NCBI GenBank assembly: GCA_018267275.1
Contig: JAFDYV010000007.1
Location: 186,001-250,000 of the forward strand
Direction: 5' to 3'
Length of the DNA: 64,000 nt
Source of the DNA: Bacteroidota bacterium
GTDB taxonomy: Bacteria; Bacteroidota; Bacteroidia; Cytophagales; Cyclobacteriaceae
Translations under genes and position numbers: made by a program
Shown here: piece by piece, positions 8,467-17,730 of the stretch
Layout of the letters: each line of letters begins with the position of its first letter
How positions within the stretch are numbered: the stretch's first letter is position 1
Notes under the pieces: generated by a model
The model's input: the letters and a program-made list of their open reading frames with translations, nothing else
Told to the model about the DNA's origin: nothing
Database searches by the model: none

Positions 8467-9216
8467 ATGTCGAAAAAAATATTGGGAGTTATTCCCGCAC
8501 GTTATGCTTCCAGCCGTTTGCCGGGAAAGCCATTGGTTGATTTGGGTGGCCAGTCTATGATTGAGCGGGTGTACAAACAGGCGGTATTGTCAAAAGCGCT
8601 GGCAAAAGTGGTGGTGGCCACTGATCACCATCAGATTTTTGAACATGTAAAAAGTTTTGGTGGCCATGTATGCATGACTTCAGACAATCATCCCAGTGGC
8701 ACCGACCGTTGCTATGAAGCGTTTGCATTGGAGCGTGAATCGTTTGACTACATCATCAACATACAAGGCGATGAACCGTTTATCGAACCAACTCAAATTG
8801 ATTTGTTGGCGGCACAGCTAGATGGATATACCCAGTTGGCCACGTTGATTAAGAAAATTGACACCGAAGACCAACTCTACAGTATTGGCGAAGTGAAGGT
8901 GACCTTCAACAGAAATTTTGAAGCGCTGTACTTCAGCCGCGCGGTGATACCGTATTTGCACAAGGTAGAGCAGAAAGACTGGCTTACGAGCTACGCGTTT
9001 TACAAACACGTAGGCATGTACGCCTATCGAGCCGATGTGTTGAAGGCCATCACTGAATTGAAACTATCTGCGTTAGAGAAGGCCGAATCATTGGAGCAAT
9101 TGCGCTGGATGGAAAACGGCTTCACCGTTAAGGTGGCTGTGACCGATGTAGAAACGATGTGCGTAGATACGCCCGAGGATTTGGAGAAGGCGAGGAGGAT
9201 TATTGGTCAATTCTGA
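8467..9216 (+). CDS. kdsB: 3-deoxy-manno-octulosonate cytidylyltransferase
   Basis: Activates Kdo as CMP-Kdo for lipopolysaccharide inner-core synthesis. 249 residues, the normal length. The N-terminal nucleotide-binding motif (IPARYASSRLPGKPL), NIQGDEP (Mg/CTP site) and the C-terminal SLEQLRWMENG are clear. Presence of kdsB implies an outer membrane with Kdo-containing lipid A. It stands as a single gene after the double hairpin. Confidence 0.96.
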   Translation: MSKKILGVIPARYASSRLPGKPLVDLGGQSMIERVYKQAVLSKALAKVVVATDHHQIFEHVKSFGGHVCMTSDNHPSGTDRCYEAFALERESFDYIINIQGDEPFIEPTQIDLLAAQLDGYTQLATLIKKIDTEDQLYSIGEVKVTFNRNFEALYFSRAVIPYLHKVEQKDWLTSYAFYKHVGMYAYRADVLKAITELKLSALEKAESLEQLRWMENGFTVKVAVTDVETMCVDTPEDLEKARRIIGQF

Positions 9217-9403
9217 TCGGGAGCGAAGAATCTTGATTTTATTCTGAACGCAGTGTCAAAGTGCAGGTCGATTAACTAGAAGAGATACATTTGAATTTGC
9301 TGCTCAGCATTTCATCGAATATGAGATCAAAACCTACGGTTAAGATTCTGAAAGGAAATGACCTTTAGGGATAGGTGGATGATTATTGCTTCGTTCAAAC
9401 AGT

Positions 9404-10135
9404 TTACGATTTTTTCAATACTTCTATAAAGTCACGCAACGACCTGATGACGGACTCGAAGTCATTCGTTATTTTTATGTTTGACTTTTGAATTATCTGC
9501 TCGGCAGTAAAAAATTGATTGATCAAATTTCCGTAAACAGGTTGTTGTACTTCATGAGCGAACTTTTTTAAATCAATGCTTATCGTAGACGCCTGTTTGT
9601 GGTATAAATAGGTTTTAGATTGTATCATTATTTGATTTCTAAAGTAGTTCGCAGTTTCATTTTGTTGTTCATACAAATGTTGAAGATCAGGCAGTTTGCT
9701 CTCATACACATTGTAAATTTTTCTTTGAATAGAATCGGGTAGTTTAATTAATATTCCACTATTTATTGCCGACAAATAAGCTGGGGAATTTCGGTCAAAC
9801 AATCCAAATTCTTTGCCAATAAGCAATTGGTAAAACCACAAAAGTTCCGATTCACCAATGTTTTCCACATCACGTTGTATACGAAGAGAATCGAGATTTT
9901 GAAGCCAATTGTTTGTTCCCTTTAAATCAGATTGTAGGTGAGCTTTTTCCAATTCGGCATCTCGTATAAGAGATTCTGCCAGTTCAATCAGCTCTTGCTT
10001 TTGTCTGTTCTCTTCTCGCCACTGCTCAAACAAAAAGGAAATAGTAATACCGATAAAAATAATTACAATTTCAACGAAGTAAGTCAGCAACCGATGATAG
10101 ATGTTTTTGAAATTTTGTCTATTGAATAGTCTCAT
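9404..10135 (-). CDS. DUF6090-like membrane-anchored protein
   Basis: 243 residues. The first about 45 residues contain one transmembrane segment within YFVEIVIIFIGITISFLFEQWRE, the hallmark of the Bacteroidota DUF6090-type family, followed by a charged helical region that is probably periplasmic. No catalytic motif is visible. The gene is visibly more AT-rich than its neighbours kdsB and the acyl-CoA oxidase and is flanked by gene-free spacers of about 190 and 220 bases in which I see nothing. Function is unknown. Confidence 0.7.
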   Translation of the reverse strand: MRLFNRQNFKNIYHRLLTYFVEIVIIFIGITISFLFEQWREENRQKQELIELAESLIRDAELEKAHLQSDLKGTNNWLQNLDSLRIQRDVENIGESELLWFYQLLIGKEFGLFDRNSPAYLSAINSGILIKLPDSIQRKIYNVYESKLPDLQHLYEQQNETANYFRNQIMIQSKTYLYHKQASTISIDLKKFAHEVQQPVYGNLINQFFTAEQIIQKSNIKITNDFESVIRSLRDFIEVLKKS

Positions 10136-10357
10136 AAAAAAGCCTATAGTGATTCACAACTTTTTCAGCATGTCAAATCAAGATTAAACCATCCCTTGAT
10201 TGTCAATGAGATATCCAGTATCCGTCAGACGGGTAAATGGAAATGCCCGTTGTTTTATGAATCTCACCAAGTTTATAGTCAAAGTCCACGCTAGCCACGA
10301 ATATCAGCATAATTTTATTTTCATTTGATTATTTAAGTGAAATGCCGATGGTTCAAT

Positions 10358-12658
10358 TTACTTTCCCACCACAATCGGGGCGGCCAGGCAACTATCGGGT
10401 ATGGCAAACGCATCTACCAGCGGTACCGCCTCTTGCCGGATGTCCCAACACAATTGGTTCATCAACTTGCGGATGGCTTTGGTTTTCACGCCTTCCATGT
10501 AGCCTTGCTCCAGGTACCAGCCCTTGTTCTTGTCAATCTGCGAAAGCGCAAAGAGGTCGCAGAGTTTTTTCAAGATGGCTTTGCACCCCGCATCGGTTGT
10601 TTGGTTTACTTGTTCAATAAACTTCTCCAACACCATCCGCTCAATGTATGCAAACCCTACTTGCACGAGGTGGTGTTGCGCCACGTTAAAGGCATCAAAA
10701 GAATCCATCCCTTCGCTGATGTGGCGCTTCAAACGTTTGGCGGCAGAGGTTAAAATATCTCGCTCGCGGTATTTAAAGGCATCCAGTTGAAACGTGGGGT
10801 CGAGCAAATGTTCTTCGTCCGTATTCCGCACGGTAATGGGGTTAAGTTCGCTGATGGACGTAGCGGCTTGTTCGGCCACATAGCCGAGTATTCCAAAAAA
10901 ATCCATTCGCGCAAACTCTTGCTTAAATTCTGTGAGGCGGCTTTTGGCCACCAACTGCATCAGCACGGTGTTGTCTCCTTCAAAAGTTGTGTAGATGTCG
11001 GTATCGTTTTTCAAGTCATCGATGCGGTTTTCAGAAAGATAGCCCTTGCCACCACAGCTCTCGCGACATTCTTGTAAGGTGGCGGTGGTGTTCCAGGTCG
11101 CAAATGCTTTGAGTCCGGCAGCGAGTGCTTCAATTTCTTGCATCTCTTCTTCCGTGCGGTTGATGAACCTGTCGGTAAGGTATTGCAGAGAGAAGTGCAG
11201 CGCGTATGCATTCGCCAACAAAGGCATCAGTCTGCGCTGGTGTGTGCGGTAGTTTAGAATGGGCACTTCGGGCGCACCCTCCGGCCCAAACTGCTTGCGC
11301 TGATCACTGTATTTGATGGCAATGGTGAGTCCGGATTTCACTGCGCTCAATCCCGAGCGCGGAATGCCAATGCGGCCACCCACCAACGTACCCAGCATGG
11401 TAAAGAACCTGCGGTTGTCGCTAGCGATGGGGCTGGTAAATTTTCCGTCATCGGTAATGCCCGCGAAGCGATCCAATAAATTTTCAACCGGTACAATTAC
11501 ATTCTTAAACTCAATCTTGCCATTGTCTACACCGTTCAATCCCATCTTTCGGCCGCAGTCTTCAATGGTGATGCCCGGCATCGTATTTCCTTTTTTATCG
11601 CGCAATGGCACCACCACGGCACTCACGCCATAGTCTTTTCCGTCAATGATCAACTTCACAAACACGGTAGCCATTTGGCCATGCTTCGCTGCGTTGCCGA
11701 TGTAATCTTTTTTCGCGAAAGCATGTGGCGTATTGATCACCAACGTTTTGGTGGCGTGTTGATAAGTAGCGGTAGTTTCAATTCCTTTCACGTTGCTGCC
11801 ATGGTGTGTTTCCGTCATGGCAAAGCAACCGGGCAAATCCAATGTGCCGATGTCTTTCAAATATTTTTTGTGGTGTTTCTCTGTTCCCAAAAAGTAAACG
11901 CTCATGCCCCACAAACCAAATTGCACACCAAATTTGATCACCATGCTCAAATCGTGGTAGCTCAAGGTTTCCATAATGGCAAAGTAGGCTGCCATGTCGC
12001 CTTGGCCTCCATATTCTTTTGGGTAGGCCATCGCACCAAATCCCTGCCCTGCCAGCAATCGGCACCAGTCGAGCACGCGCTCGCGGTAAGCGTCTAAGTT
12101 GCTTGGGTCAACGTATTGAAATTCGGGATCGGTAATGATGGTTTTTACTTTGCGGATGGTGGCTGCGTTTTTTCCATCCAGCAAACGCGTCATGGCGTTT
12201 ACATCAAATGTTTTCTGTGTGGTCTGCTGGTGCGTAACAGTTGATCTTCCTCCGGATTGAAAGTTGAAAGTAGCCTCGTGGCTGATGAACCCCAGCGTGG
12301 CTTCGATATTGGCCAAGCTTGGTTTTGCTTTCAGTACTTCAACAGGAACATTGCCGCCCTTCAATTCCACTAGCTTGATGCCGATGTCGACCAACGTTTT
12401 GCCGATGGTAAGCTCGGCTGCATTTTTGATTTCATCTTTCCACTCCATCAGTTCATCGGCCGTGGGCGGAGCGGCAGGGTTTAATTGTGATACCAAAAAA
12501 TCATGTTCGCTTTTGGTCAGCCAACCTTGGCTGTTGATCAAACCCTCAATGGTTGCGATTTCGCTTGGGGTGAGGATGGCGTCTGACCAAACCGTATAAA
12601 ACAACGGCAAGAAGACGTGCAGCGATGGGTTGGCTTGTAAGTAGGGTGAGTGGAGCAT
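10358..12658 (-). CDS. acyl-CoA dehydrogenase/oxidase family flavoprotein
   Basis: Predicted FAD enzyme oxidising acyl-CoA at the alpha-beta position. I take the ATG at 12658 (766 residues, MLHSPYLQANP); an in-frame start at 12700 would add 14 residues without family support. After a roughly 150-residue N-terminal extension comes the dehydrogenase core: CFAMTETHHGSNVKG, GIPRSGLSAVKSGLTIAI, and the C-terminal CGGKGYL and TTFEGDNTVLMQ. These, the DQRKQFG segment and the length point to the acyl-CoA oxidase branch. No other beta-oxidation gene adjoins it. Substrate chain length cannot be told. Confidence 0.88.
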   Translation of the reverse strand: MLHSPYLQANPSLHVFLPLFYTVWSDAILTPSEIATIEGLINSQGWLTKSEHDFLVSQLNPAAPPTADELMEWKDEIKNAAELTIGKTLVDIGIKLVELKGGNVPVEVLKAKPSLANIEATLGFISHEATFNFQSGGRSTVTHQQTTQKTFDVNAMTRLLDGKNAATIRKVKTIITDPEFQYVDPSNLDAYRERVLDWCRLLAGQGFGAMAYPKEYGGQGDMAAYFAIMETLSYHDLSMVIKFGVQFGLWGMSVYFLGTEKHHKKYLKDIGTLDLPGCFAMTETHHGSNVKGIETTATYQHATKTLVINTPHAFAKKDYIGNAAKHGQMATVFVKLIIDGKDYGVSAVVVPLRDKKGNTMPGITIEDCGRKMGLNGVDNGKIEFKNVIVPVENLLDRFAGITDDGKFTSPIASDNRRFFTMLGTLVGGRIGIPRSGLSAVKSGLTIAIKYSDQRKQFGPEGAPEVPILNYRTHQRRLMPLLANAYALHFSLQYLTDRFINRTEEEMQEIEALAAGLKAFATWNTTATLQECRESCGGKGYLSENRIDDLKNDTDIYTTFEGDNTVLMQLVAKSRLTEFKQEFARMDFFGILGYVAEQAATSISELNPITVRNTDEEHLLDPTFQLDAFKYRERDILTSAAKRLKRHISEGMDSFDAFNVAQHHLVQVGFAYIERMVLEKFIEQVNQTTDAGCKAILKKLCDLFALSQIDKNKGWYLEQGYMEGVKTKAIRKLMNQLCWDIRQEAVPLVDAFAIPDSCLAAPIVVGK

Positions 12659-12723
12659 GGTATTTTGTTTTGATTTAGCAAGATACCAAATCAGATTCAC
12701 ACGCTGAGCGATATGTAGCGGAC

Positions 12724-13974
12724 CTATTTCGGTAAACTCAACCGAATTAAATTCAATACCGCGATGCTCGCCATTCTGATGTTGATGGCGCGGTCTTGCG
12801 ACAATTGCAGTTTTTTGGTTACAGTTTGGTGTTTGTCAGAATAGGCAATCCATACCAAACCCACAGGCTTTTCGGGCGTGGCGCCCCCCGGCCCGGCAAT
12901 GCCGCTGGTGGCCACGCCAATGTCGGTGTTGAATTTTGCACGCACAATGTTGGCCATCTCTACAATAGTGGGTTCGCTCACGGCTCCGTGTTTTTCCAGC
13001 ACTTCGGGCTTTACACCTAGTTGCCGCATTTTTACTTCGTACGCGTAGGGAATCATGGTGCCTAAAAAATAATCAGAGCAGCCGGACACGCTGGTAATCA
13101 AATGGGACAAATATCCGCCCGTACAACTTTCAGCAATCGAGAGGGTAACTTTTCGTTCGCGTAGCATTTTGCCGATCGCTACTTCAATCGGCTCGTCTCC
13201 ATATCCATACACATACTCGCCAGCCAAAGGCAGGAGGGCATCACTCAATTCATCAATTTCTTTTTGCAGGTCAGCAGTTGAGCTGCCGAAACCTGTAAGG
13301 CGCAGCTTTACTTCACCCAAGCTGGGCAGGTAGGCGAGTTTGATGTGTGGTGGCAATGATTTTTCCCAAACCGCAATCTTATCTGCCAAAAAAGATTCGC
13401 CAATGCCAATGGTGCGAATGACTTTGTGGTAGATCACCGGTGTTTTAAATTTTTCTTTCAACTTCGGAATCACCCGCTCGGTCATCATCTTTTTCATTTC
13501 GTGCGGTACGCCCGGCATCGACATAAAAACTTTGTTGTTGCGCTCAAACCACATGCCTGGTGCAGTGCCAATGGGATTGGTTATTTTGGTACAACAGCTG
13601 GGCAGAGCGGCTTGCTGGCGGTTGAGTTCGGTCATCTCTCGACCGCGACTTTTGAAAAATGCAGTGATTTCGGAAAGTGCCTCTTGGTGCATGACTAAAT
13701 CGCAATTAAAATATTTTGCGAGCAAGGGTTTGGTCAAATCATCGCTGGTGGGGCCAAGGCCTCCGGTAATCAAAACGATGTCGGCACGTTTTTCCGCTTC
13801 TGCGAACGCGGTAAGTATTTCGGTTTCCTGATCGCCCACGGTGGTTTTGCGAATCACTTTGATGCCCACCTTGTCAAGTTCTATACTCATCCATTGCGAG
13901 TTGGTATCTACAATTTGGCCGTAGAGAATCTCATCACCAATGGTGAGCAATTCAGCTTTGATAATCTGTGTCAT
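12724..13974 (-). CDS. cinA: CinA family protein (competence/damage-inducible, NMN amidase domain)
   Basis: 416 residues with both standard domains: an N-terminal MoCF/molybdopterin-binding-like domain (TIGDEILYGQIVDTNS, ITGGLGPTSDD), linked to ADP-ribose or CoA pyrophosphatase activity in some members, and a C-terminal PncC-type nicotinamide mononucleotide deamidase domain (SIAESCTGGYLSHLIT, TSGIAGPGGATPEKPVG). The likely job is NAD by-product salvage. It lies upstream of the acyl-CoA oxidase gene on the same strand, separated by 65 bases. Confidence 0.95.
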   Translation of the reverse strand: MTQIIKAELLTIGDEILYGQIVDTNSQWMSIELDKVGIKVIRKTTVGDQETEILTAFAEAEKRADIVLITGGLGPTSDDLTKPLLAKYFNCDLVMHQEALSEITAFFKSRGREMTELNRQQAALPSCCTKITNPIGTAPGMWFERNNKVFMSMPGVPHEMKKMMTERVIPKLKEKFKTPVIYHKVIRTIGIGESFLADKIAVWEKSLPPHIKLAYLPSLGEVKLRLTGFGSSTADLQKEIDELSDALLPLAGEYVYGYGDEPIEVAIGKMLRERKVTLSIAESCTGGYLSHLITSVSGCSDYFLGTMIPYAYEVKMRQLGVKPEVLEKHGAVSEPTIVEMANIVRAKFNTDIGVATSGIAGPGGATPEKPVGLVWIAYSDKHQTVTKKLQLSQDRAINIRMASIAVLNLIRLSLPK

Positions 13975-14008
13975 GGATTAGACGATTGAGTTCACAAACA
14001 AAAGCCAA

Positions 14009-14078
14009 TGTCAGGTTGAGCTTGGCGAAACTGAGTAATTTGAATTTTTAAATCGACTTCGCCAGGCCCAGTCTGACA
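14009..14078. repeat. 70-bp palindromic intergenic repeat, copy A
   Basis: Begins TGTCAGGTTGAGCTTGGCGA and ends with the imperfect inverse, GCCAGGCCCAGTCTGACA. The central about 25 bases are unlike those of the other copies. Copies B (30625-30691) and C (38296-38363) share the ends and nearly the same length, so this is a dispersed MITE- or REP-like family. It sits between the divergent cinA-side spacer and the 3' end of the channel-like gene. Confidence 0.75.
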
Positions 14079-14104
14079 GTAGTTTTTGTTGTGCATAGTA
14101 TCAT

Positions 14105-15049
14105 TTAGTTAAGAACTGCGATGGAAACAAAAAGAATATTAAAGAACAGATACATGGCCAAGATGAAACCAAATCCGGTTTTGTTCAGGCGTTCGCTTGC
14201 CGATATCTTGCCTTTATCATGCAGGCGTATACAAATGGCCGACACCACGAGCATTGAAAAAATAGCCATGAATGTGAGCGTGTGCAATGTATCAACCAAA
14301 GTAAATGTTGATGACTCCGGCAAAATGGAATCGATAATATACTTGTTACCGACCGCTGCAAACAAACCACCCACGGGCAAGCCAAAGCGCGGGTCCAGCT
14401 CATGCGGTTTGGGTGCGAAACTCAAAAAGGCAATTAGGAATGAGATGTACATGCCCACAAAAATCTTCATGAACAAACCAATCGCATCGCGCTCAAGATC
14501 CATCTCAACCTGAAAAGACGAAAAAATTTGAGAACCATGCCCCGGCCTCGAATCGCCAAAACCGGTTTCATATTTCTTTAAGTGGGTAGACACCCGAAAG
14601 TTCTTAATCTTCCATCCATCGATGGCTTCTTCCGGATCGAACCTGCTGCCTGCTGTATCTGGCTTAAAAATTAAACTTGAAGTGTCGTATTGAGAGTTTT
14701 CTACGTGAATATTTAAGTGCTGGCTATCGAATGGAAAATCAGAGACATTCCATTTTTCTTTCATCACGGCTTTCATCTTCATCATTACCCACGCTTTGCC
14801 TTCAAGACTGTCTTTGATGGGAAATGCCTGTTCTACCGATTTTGAGTTGGGAATATCGAGCTGTTGTGTAAAATCAAGTTTCGGGTTACTGTACACAAAC
14901 CAAATCCAAAAGCGCGCAGTGTATTCCTTTTCGTGAAAATTGATGTCGTGCACGCTGATAACGTACGAGCCAACCCGCACGGTATCGGGCTGTGCCCGGC
15001 AAATTGAGCTCGCCAGTAAAAAGCAAATCAAGCTAAGGAACTTTTTCAT
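14105..15049 (-). CDS. pentameric ligand-gated ion channel homologue (Cys-loop superfamily)
   Basis: 314 residues from the ATG at 15049, which begins a good signal peptide; the longer frame to 15079 adds 10 unlikely residues. The extracellular half (about 20-195) contains FPFDSQHLNIHVE, matching the FPFDSQ turn of bacterial channels such as GLIC, where the eukaryotic Cys-loop is replaced. Four hydrophobic helices follow (about 200-220, 235-255, 262-285, 295-313), in the M1-M4 arrangement. The usual proline in M1 is not obvious. Ligand and ion selectivity cannot be deduced. The fold assignment is reasonable but needs profile confirmation. Confidence 0.7.
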   Translation of the reverse strand: MKKFLSLICFLLASSICRAQPDTVRVGSYVISVHDINFHEKEYTARFWIWFVYSNPKLDFTQQLDIPNSKSVEQAFPIKDSLEGKAWVMMKMKAVMKEKWNVSDFPFDSQHLNIHVENSQYDTSSLIFKPDTAGSRFDPEEAIDGWKIKNFRVSTHLKKYETGFGDSRPGHGSQIFSSFQVEMDLERDAIGLFMKIFVGMYISFLIAFLSFAPKPHELDPRFGLPVGGLFAAVGNKYIIDSILPESSTFTLVDTLHTLTFMAIFSMLVVSAICIRLHDKGKISASERLNKTGFGFILAMYLFFNILFVSIAVLN

Positions 15050-15138
15050 AGGGTAAGTAAAGGTAACATTTGGCAGCAAGAGCCCGAATGTTTATCTAAA
15101 ATTGAGTAATTTTCAACTCAAATTAAAATCTTACTCCC

Positions 15139-15579
15139 ATGTATTCTACTTTATTGTTACTTCACTCGCTGGTACGTTACTTCATTTTGATTTTCTTGAT
15201 TTTGGTGATTGTTCGATCTTTCATCGGTGTTCGCAGTAAATCAGAGTTTACCAAGCGTGATGATCAATTGAGTCTGTGGCTTTTTATGTTCACCCATACA
15301 CAACTGCTGTTTGGTTTGATTTTGTATTTCATAAGCCCTGCCGTGATTTTCAGCAAGGCAGCGATGGCCGAACGAATGACCCGCTATTGGTTGGTGGAAC
15401 ACAACACTGGTATGATTGGTGCGATTATCTTAATTACCTTGGCACGAATCACGATGAAGAAAATGAGCGACCCCTCTAAAAAATATATGCGATTGCTTAC
15501 GTTCAATGCGCTGGCTCTGTTGATTATTGTGTTGATGATTGTTCAATCACAGCGCGGCTTCTTTTCTCTATCAATGTAA
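15139..15579 (+). CDS. small four-helix membrane protein
   Basis: 146 residues with four predicted membrane helices (about 5-27, 48-70, 88-108, 118-138). Histidines occur inside or next to helices (LLLHSLVRY, FMFTHTQ, LVEHNTGM), reminiscent of cytochrome-b-type membrane proteins annotated as cytochrome B in Bacteroidota, but no haem-binding pattern is proven. It is divergent from the channel homologue. Role unknown. Confidence 0.75.
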   Translation: MYSTLLLLHSLVRYFILIFLILVIVRSFIGVRSKSEFTKRDDQLSLWLFMFTHTQLLFGLILYFISPAVIFSKAAMAERMTRYWLVEHNTGMIGAIILITLARITMKKMSDPSKKYMRLLTFNALALLIIVLMIVQSQRGFFSLSM

Positions 15580-15621
15580 ATTCAAATTCTGTACCTGCAT
15601 CGATCTAACATACCAACTTGA

Positions 15622-17382
15622 ATGAAACAAACCTTTTTTCTTTTTTTCTGTCTATCGTTATCCAATCTCTTTGCCCAAGAAATCAGCCCTCGTTATGAGT
15701 TGGTGAAACTCAACGACAATGTGAACTCGCGCTACAACGAGGTGTCTCCAGTGGTATCGCCCGATGGCAAGAGCTTGTATTTTTTTGTTGCCAACCATCC
15801 TGAAAATACGTTTGGAAAAGAAGGCAGCCAGGATATTTGGGTTTCCAGCCTTGATGACAAAGGTCAGTGGACAAAGGCGACACACCTGGGTGCACCGTTC
15901 AACCAAAATCGTTTCAATCAAGTATTTAACTTCTTGCCCGATGGTTCTTTGTTTGTGCGAGGAGGGCGCGCCAAAAACTCAAAAGGATTTTCTGTGGTAT
16001 CTCCGGGCGGCAGTTGGAACGAACTGAAAGTGACAGACTTTGAAATCATGGACAAAGGTGTTTTCAATGGCGGTACGCTATCGGCCGATGGCAGGCAAAT
16101 GATTCTTTATTTCGCAGAGAAAGAAAAGGAAAAGTTCAGCGACTTGTATTTGTCTTCAAAGCAACCCGATGGACATTTTTCAAAGCCAGTTAAACTTAAA
16201 ATCAGCAGCATTGCAGATGATTATGCACCGTTTATCGCACCCGATCAAAAGACATTATACTTCGCCAGCAACCGTTTTACAAAAGACCGTGTGGGTGCCA
16301 GTGACATTTATAAAGTAACGCGGCTGGATGACAGTTGGGCAAACTGGAGTGAGCCCGTCAATTTGGGGCGTGCCATCAACACACCTTCAGAAGATGCCTA
16401 TTTTTCGATTGATGAACATGGAAATATTTTCACCGCCCGTGCGGGCAATGTGGTAGATGGTGGCAACTTTGATTTGCTGGTGCTAAAACCACGTAATATC
16501 AGAATTACCCTGGCCGGCAACGTGTTCAGTCAAAAAACACAACAACCTTTGGTGGCCGCCTTGGAAGTCAAGATCAAAGATCAGAAACCTACCAACCTAA
16601 AATCTACCCCTGCGGGAAAGTTTGAAACCAAAATACCCGAGACCAACCTCTACACGCTTACGGCAGCAGCTACGGGCTATTTGCCTTTTACACAAGATTA
16701 CAAAGTGCCCAAGATCAACCGAGATACCACGTTGCATGTAGATGTTTACCTCACGCCCATTGCCAAGCAACTTGTGTTGGCCGGTGATGTGATGGACAAA
16801 AAAACAAATGCCAACGTGCTCAATAGCAAGTTGGGTATCATGCTCAAGAGTGATCGCTCGGTTGATTTCAAACTCAACCCTACCAATGGAAAGTACCAAC
16901 AAGAAATTCCGGGGCTTGGGTGGTATTTGTTTACCGCGTCTGCAGAAGGGTATTTAAATACTACAGACAGCGTTCAGGTGGACAATTTGGAAATAACACC
17001 GGTGGTGAAAAATATTTTTCTCACACCCATTGAAGTGGGCATTACCGTGCGGCTTAAAAATATTTACTTCGATTTTGACCGTACTACGCTAAAGCCTGAG
17101 TCGTTTGTTGAACTGAATAAAGTGGTAGACTTCCTCAGCCAAAATCCAAAAGTTTCGATTGAGATTGCAGGGCACACGGATGCAAAAGGTTCCGACACTT
17201 ACAATGAAAATCTTTCGCAAGGCAGGTCGCAATCGGTAGTCGATTATTTGGTGAGCCAAGGCATTGACCGCGGGCGTTTGCAAGCACATGGTTATGGCGA
17301 AAGCAAGCCAATTGATAGCAACGAAACCGAAGAGGGGAGAGCGAACAACAGACGAGTGGAGTTTACGGTGTTGAAGATGTAG
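15622..17382 (+). CDS. OmpA-family outer membrane protein with PD40 repeats
   Basis: 586 residues. Signal peptide (1-18), then a beta-propeller of WD40-like PD40 repeats (about 30-290; e.g. VSPDGKSLYFF, DQKTLYFASNRF), then two carboxypeptidase-regulatory-like beta-sandwich modules (about 295-460), and a C-terminal OmpA peptidoglycan-binding domain (about 470-586) with IAGHTDAKGSDTYNENLSQGRSQ. This architecture is common for Bacteroidota envelope proteins, including PorE-type T9SS components, but the exact member cannot be named. It probably bridges the outer membrane and peptidoglycan. Confidence 0.9.
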   Translation: MKQTFFLFFCLSLSNLFAQEISPRYELVKLNDNVNSRYNEVSPVVSPDGKSLYFFVANHPENTFGKEGSQDIWVSSLDDKGQWTKATHLGAPFNQNRFNQVFNFLPDGSLFVRGGRAKNSKGFSVVSPGGSWNELKVTDFEIMDKGVFNGGTLSADGRQMILYFAEKEKEKFSDLYLSSKQPDGHFSKPVKLKISSIADDYAPFIAPDQKTLYFASNRFTKDRVGASDIYKVTRLDDSWANWSEPVNLGRAINTPSEDAYFSIDEHGNIFTARAGNVVDGGNFDLLVLKPRNIRITLAGNVFSQKTQQPLVAALEVKIKDQKPTNLKSTPAGKFETKIPETNLYTLTAAATGYLPFTQDYKVPKINRDTTLHVDVYLTPIAKQLVLAGDVMDKKTNANVLNSKLGIMLKSDRSVDFKLNPTNGKYQQEIPGLGWYLFTASAEGYLNTTDSVQVDNLEITPVVKNIFLTPIEVGITVRLKNIYFDFDRTTLKPESFVELNKVVDFLSQNPKVSIEIAGHTDAKGSDTYNENLSQGRSQSVVDYLVSQGIDRGRLQAHGYGESKPIDSNETEEGRANNRRVEFTVLKM

Positions 17383-17392
17383 TTCTTTGACT

Positions 17393-17623
17393 TCAGTTTT
17401 CCGTTGCTTCGTTTAAGATTTTGCTCACCTCTTCTTTGTCTTGCTCAAAAATATGCAGCCGCACACCGGGGAAGATATCGTTTCGCAGCGGGTAAAGGCC
17501 GGTAAAATTCTCTTCCGTTAAAAAACACGGGATTCCATAGGCATCGAGTTTTGTCTTGGCTAAGTTGGCTACTATCACGTTATCATAGGCTTGATAAACA
17601 ATGATTTTCTCTGATGCTTCCAT
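17393..17623 (-). CDS. DUF2007-type small signal-transducing-like protein
   Basis: 76 residues. The sequence EKIIVYQAYDNVIVANLAKTKL followed by GIPCFLTEEN fits the DUF2007 family of small cytosolic alpha-beta proteins, whose role is unknown. It is convergent with the OmpA-family gene, their stops only 10 bases apart. Complete and without oddities. Confidence 0.75.
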   Translation of the reverse strand: MEASEKIIVYQAYDNVIVANLAKTKLDAYGIPCFLTEENFTGLYPLRNDIFPGVRLHIFEQDKEEVSKILNEATEN

Positions 17624-17713
17624 TGCTACAAGTTAAGAAAAGATGCGTTTTCGATTTAAAAAAATCGGCTCACATAAGCCAAAAAATGCGTTAGGCGCAT
17701 CATAATTATTGAT

Positions 17714-17721
17714 TAACTTTG
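17714..17721 (+). promoter_or_regulatory. Bacteroidota -7 element TAACTTTG
   Basis: TAACTTTG lies 9 bases before the ATG at 17731, consistent with a very short leader. No good -33 TTTG is seen. It also argues that the gene begins at 17731 and not at the TTG (17719) that overlaps this element. Confidence 0.45.
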
Positions 17722-17730
17722 CCAGGCTGT

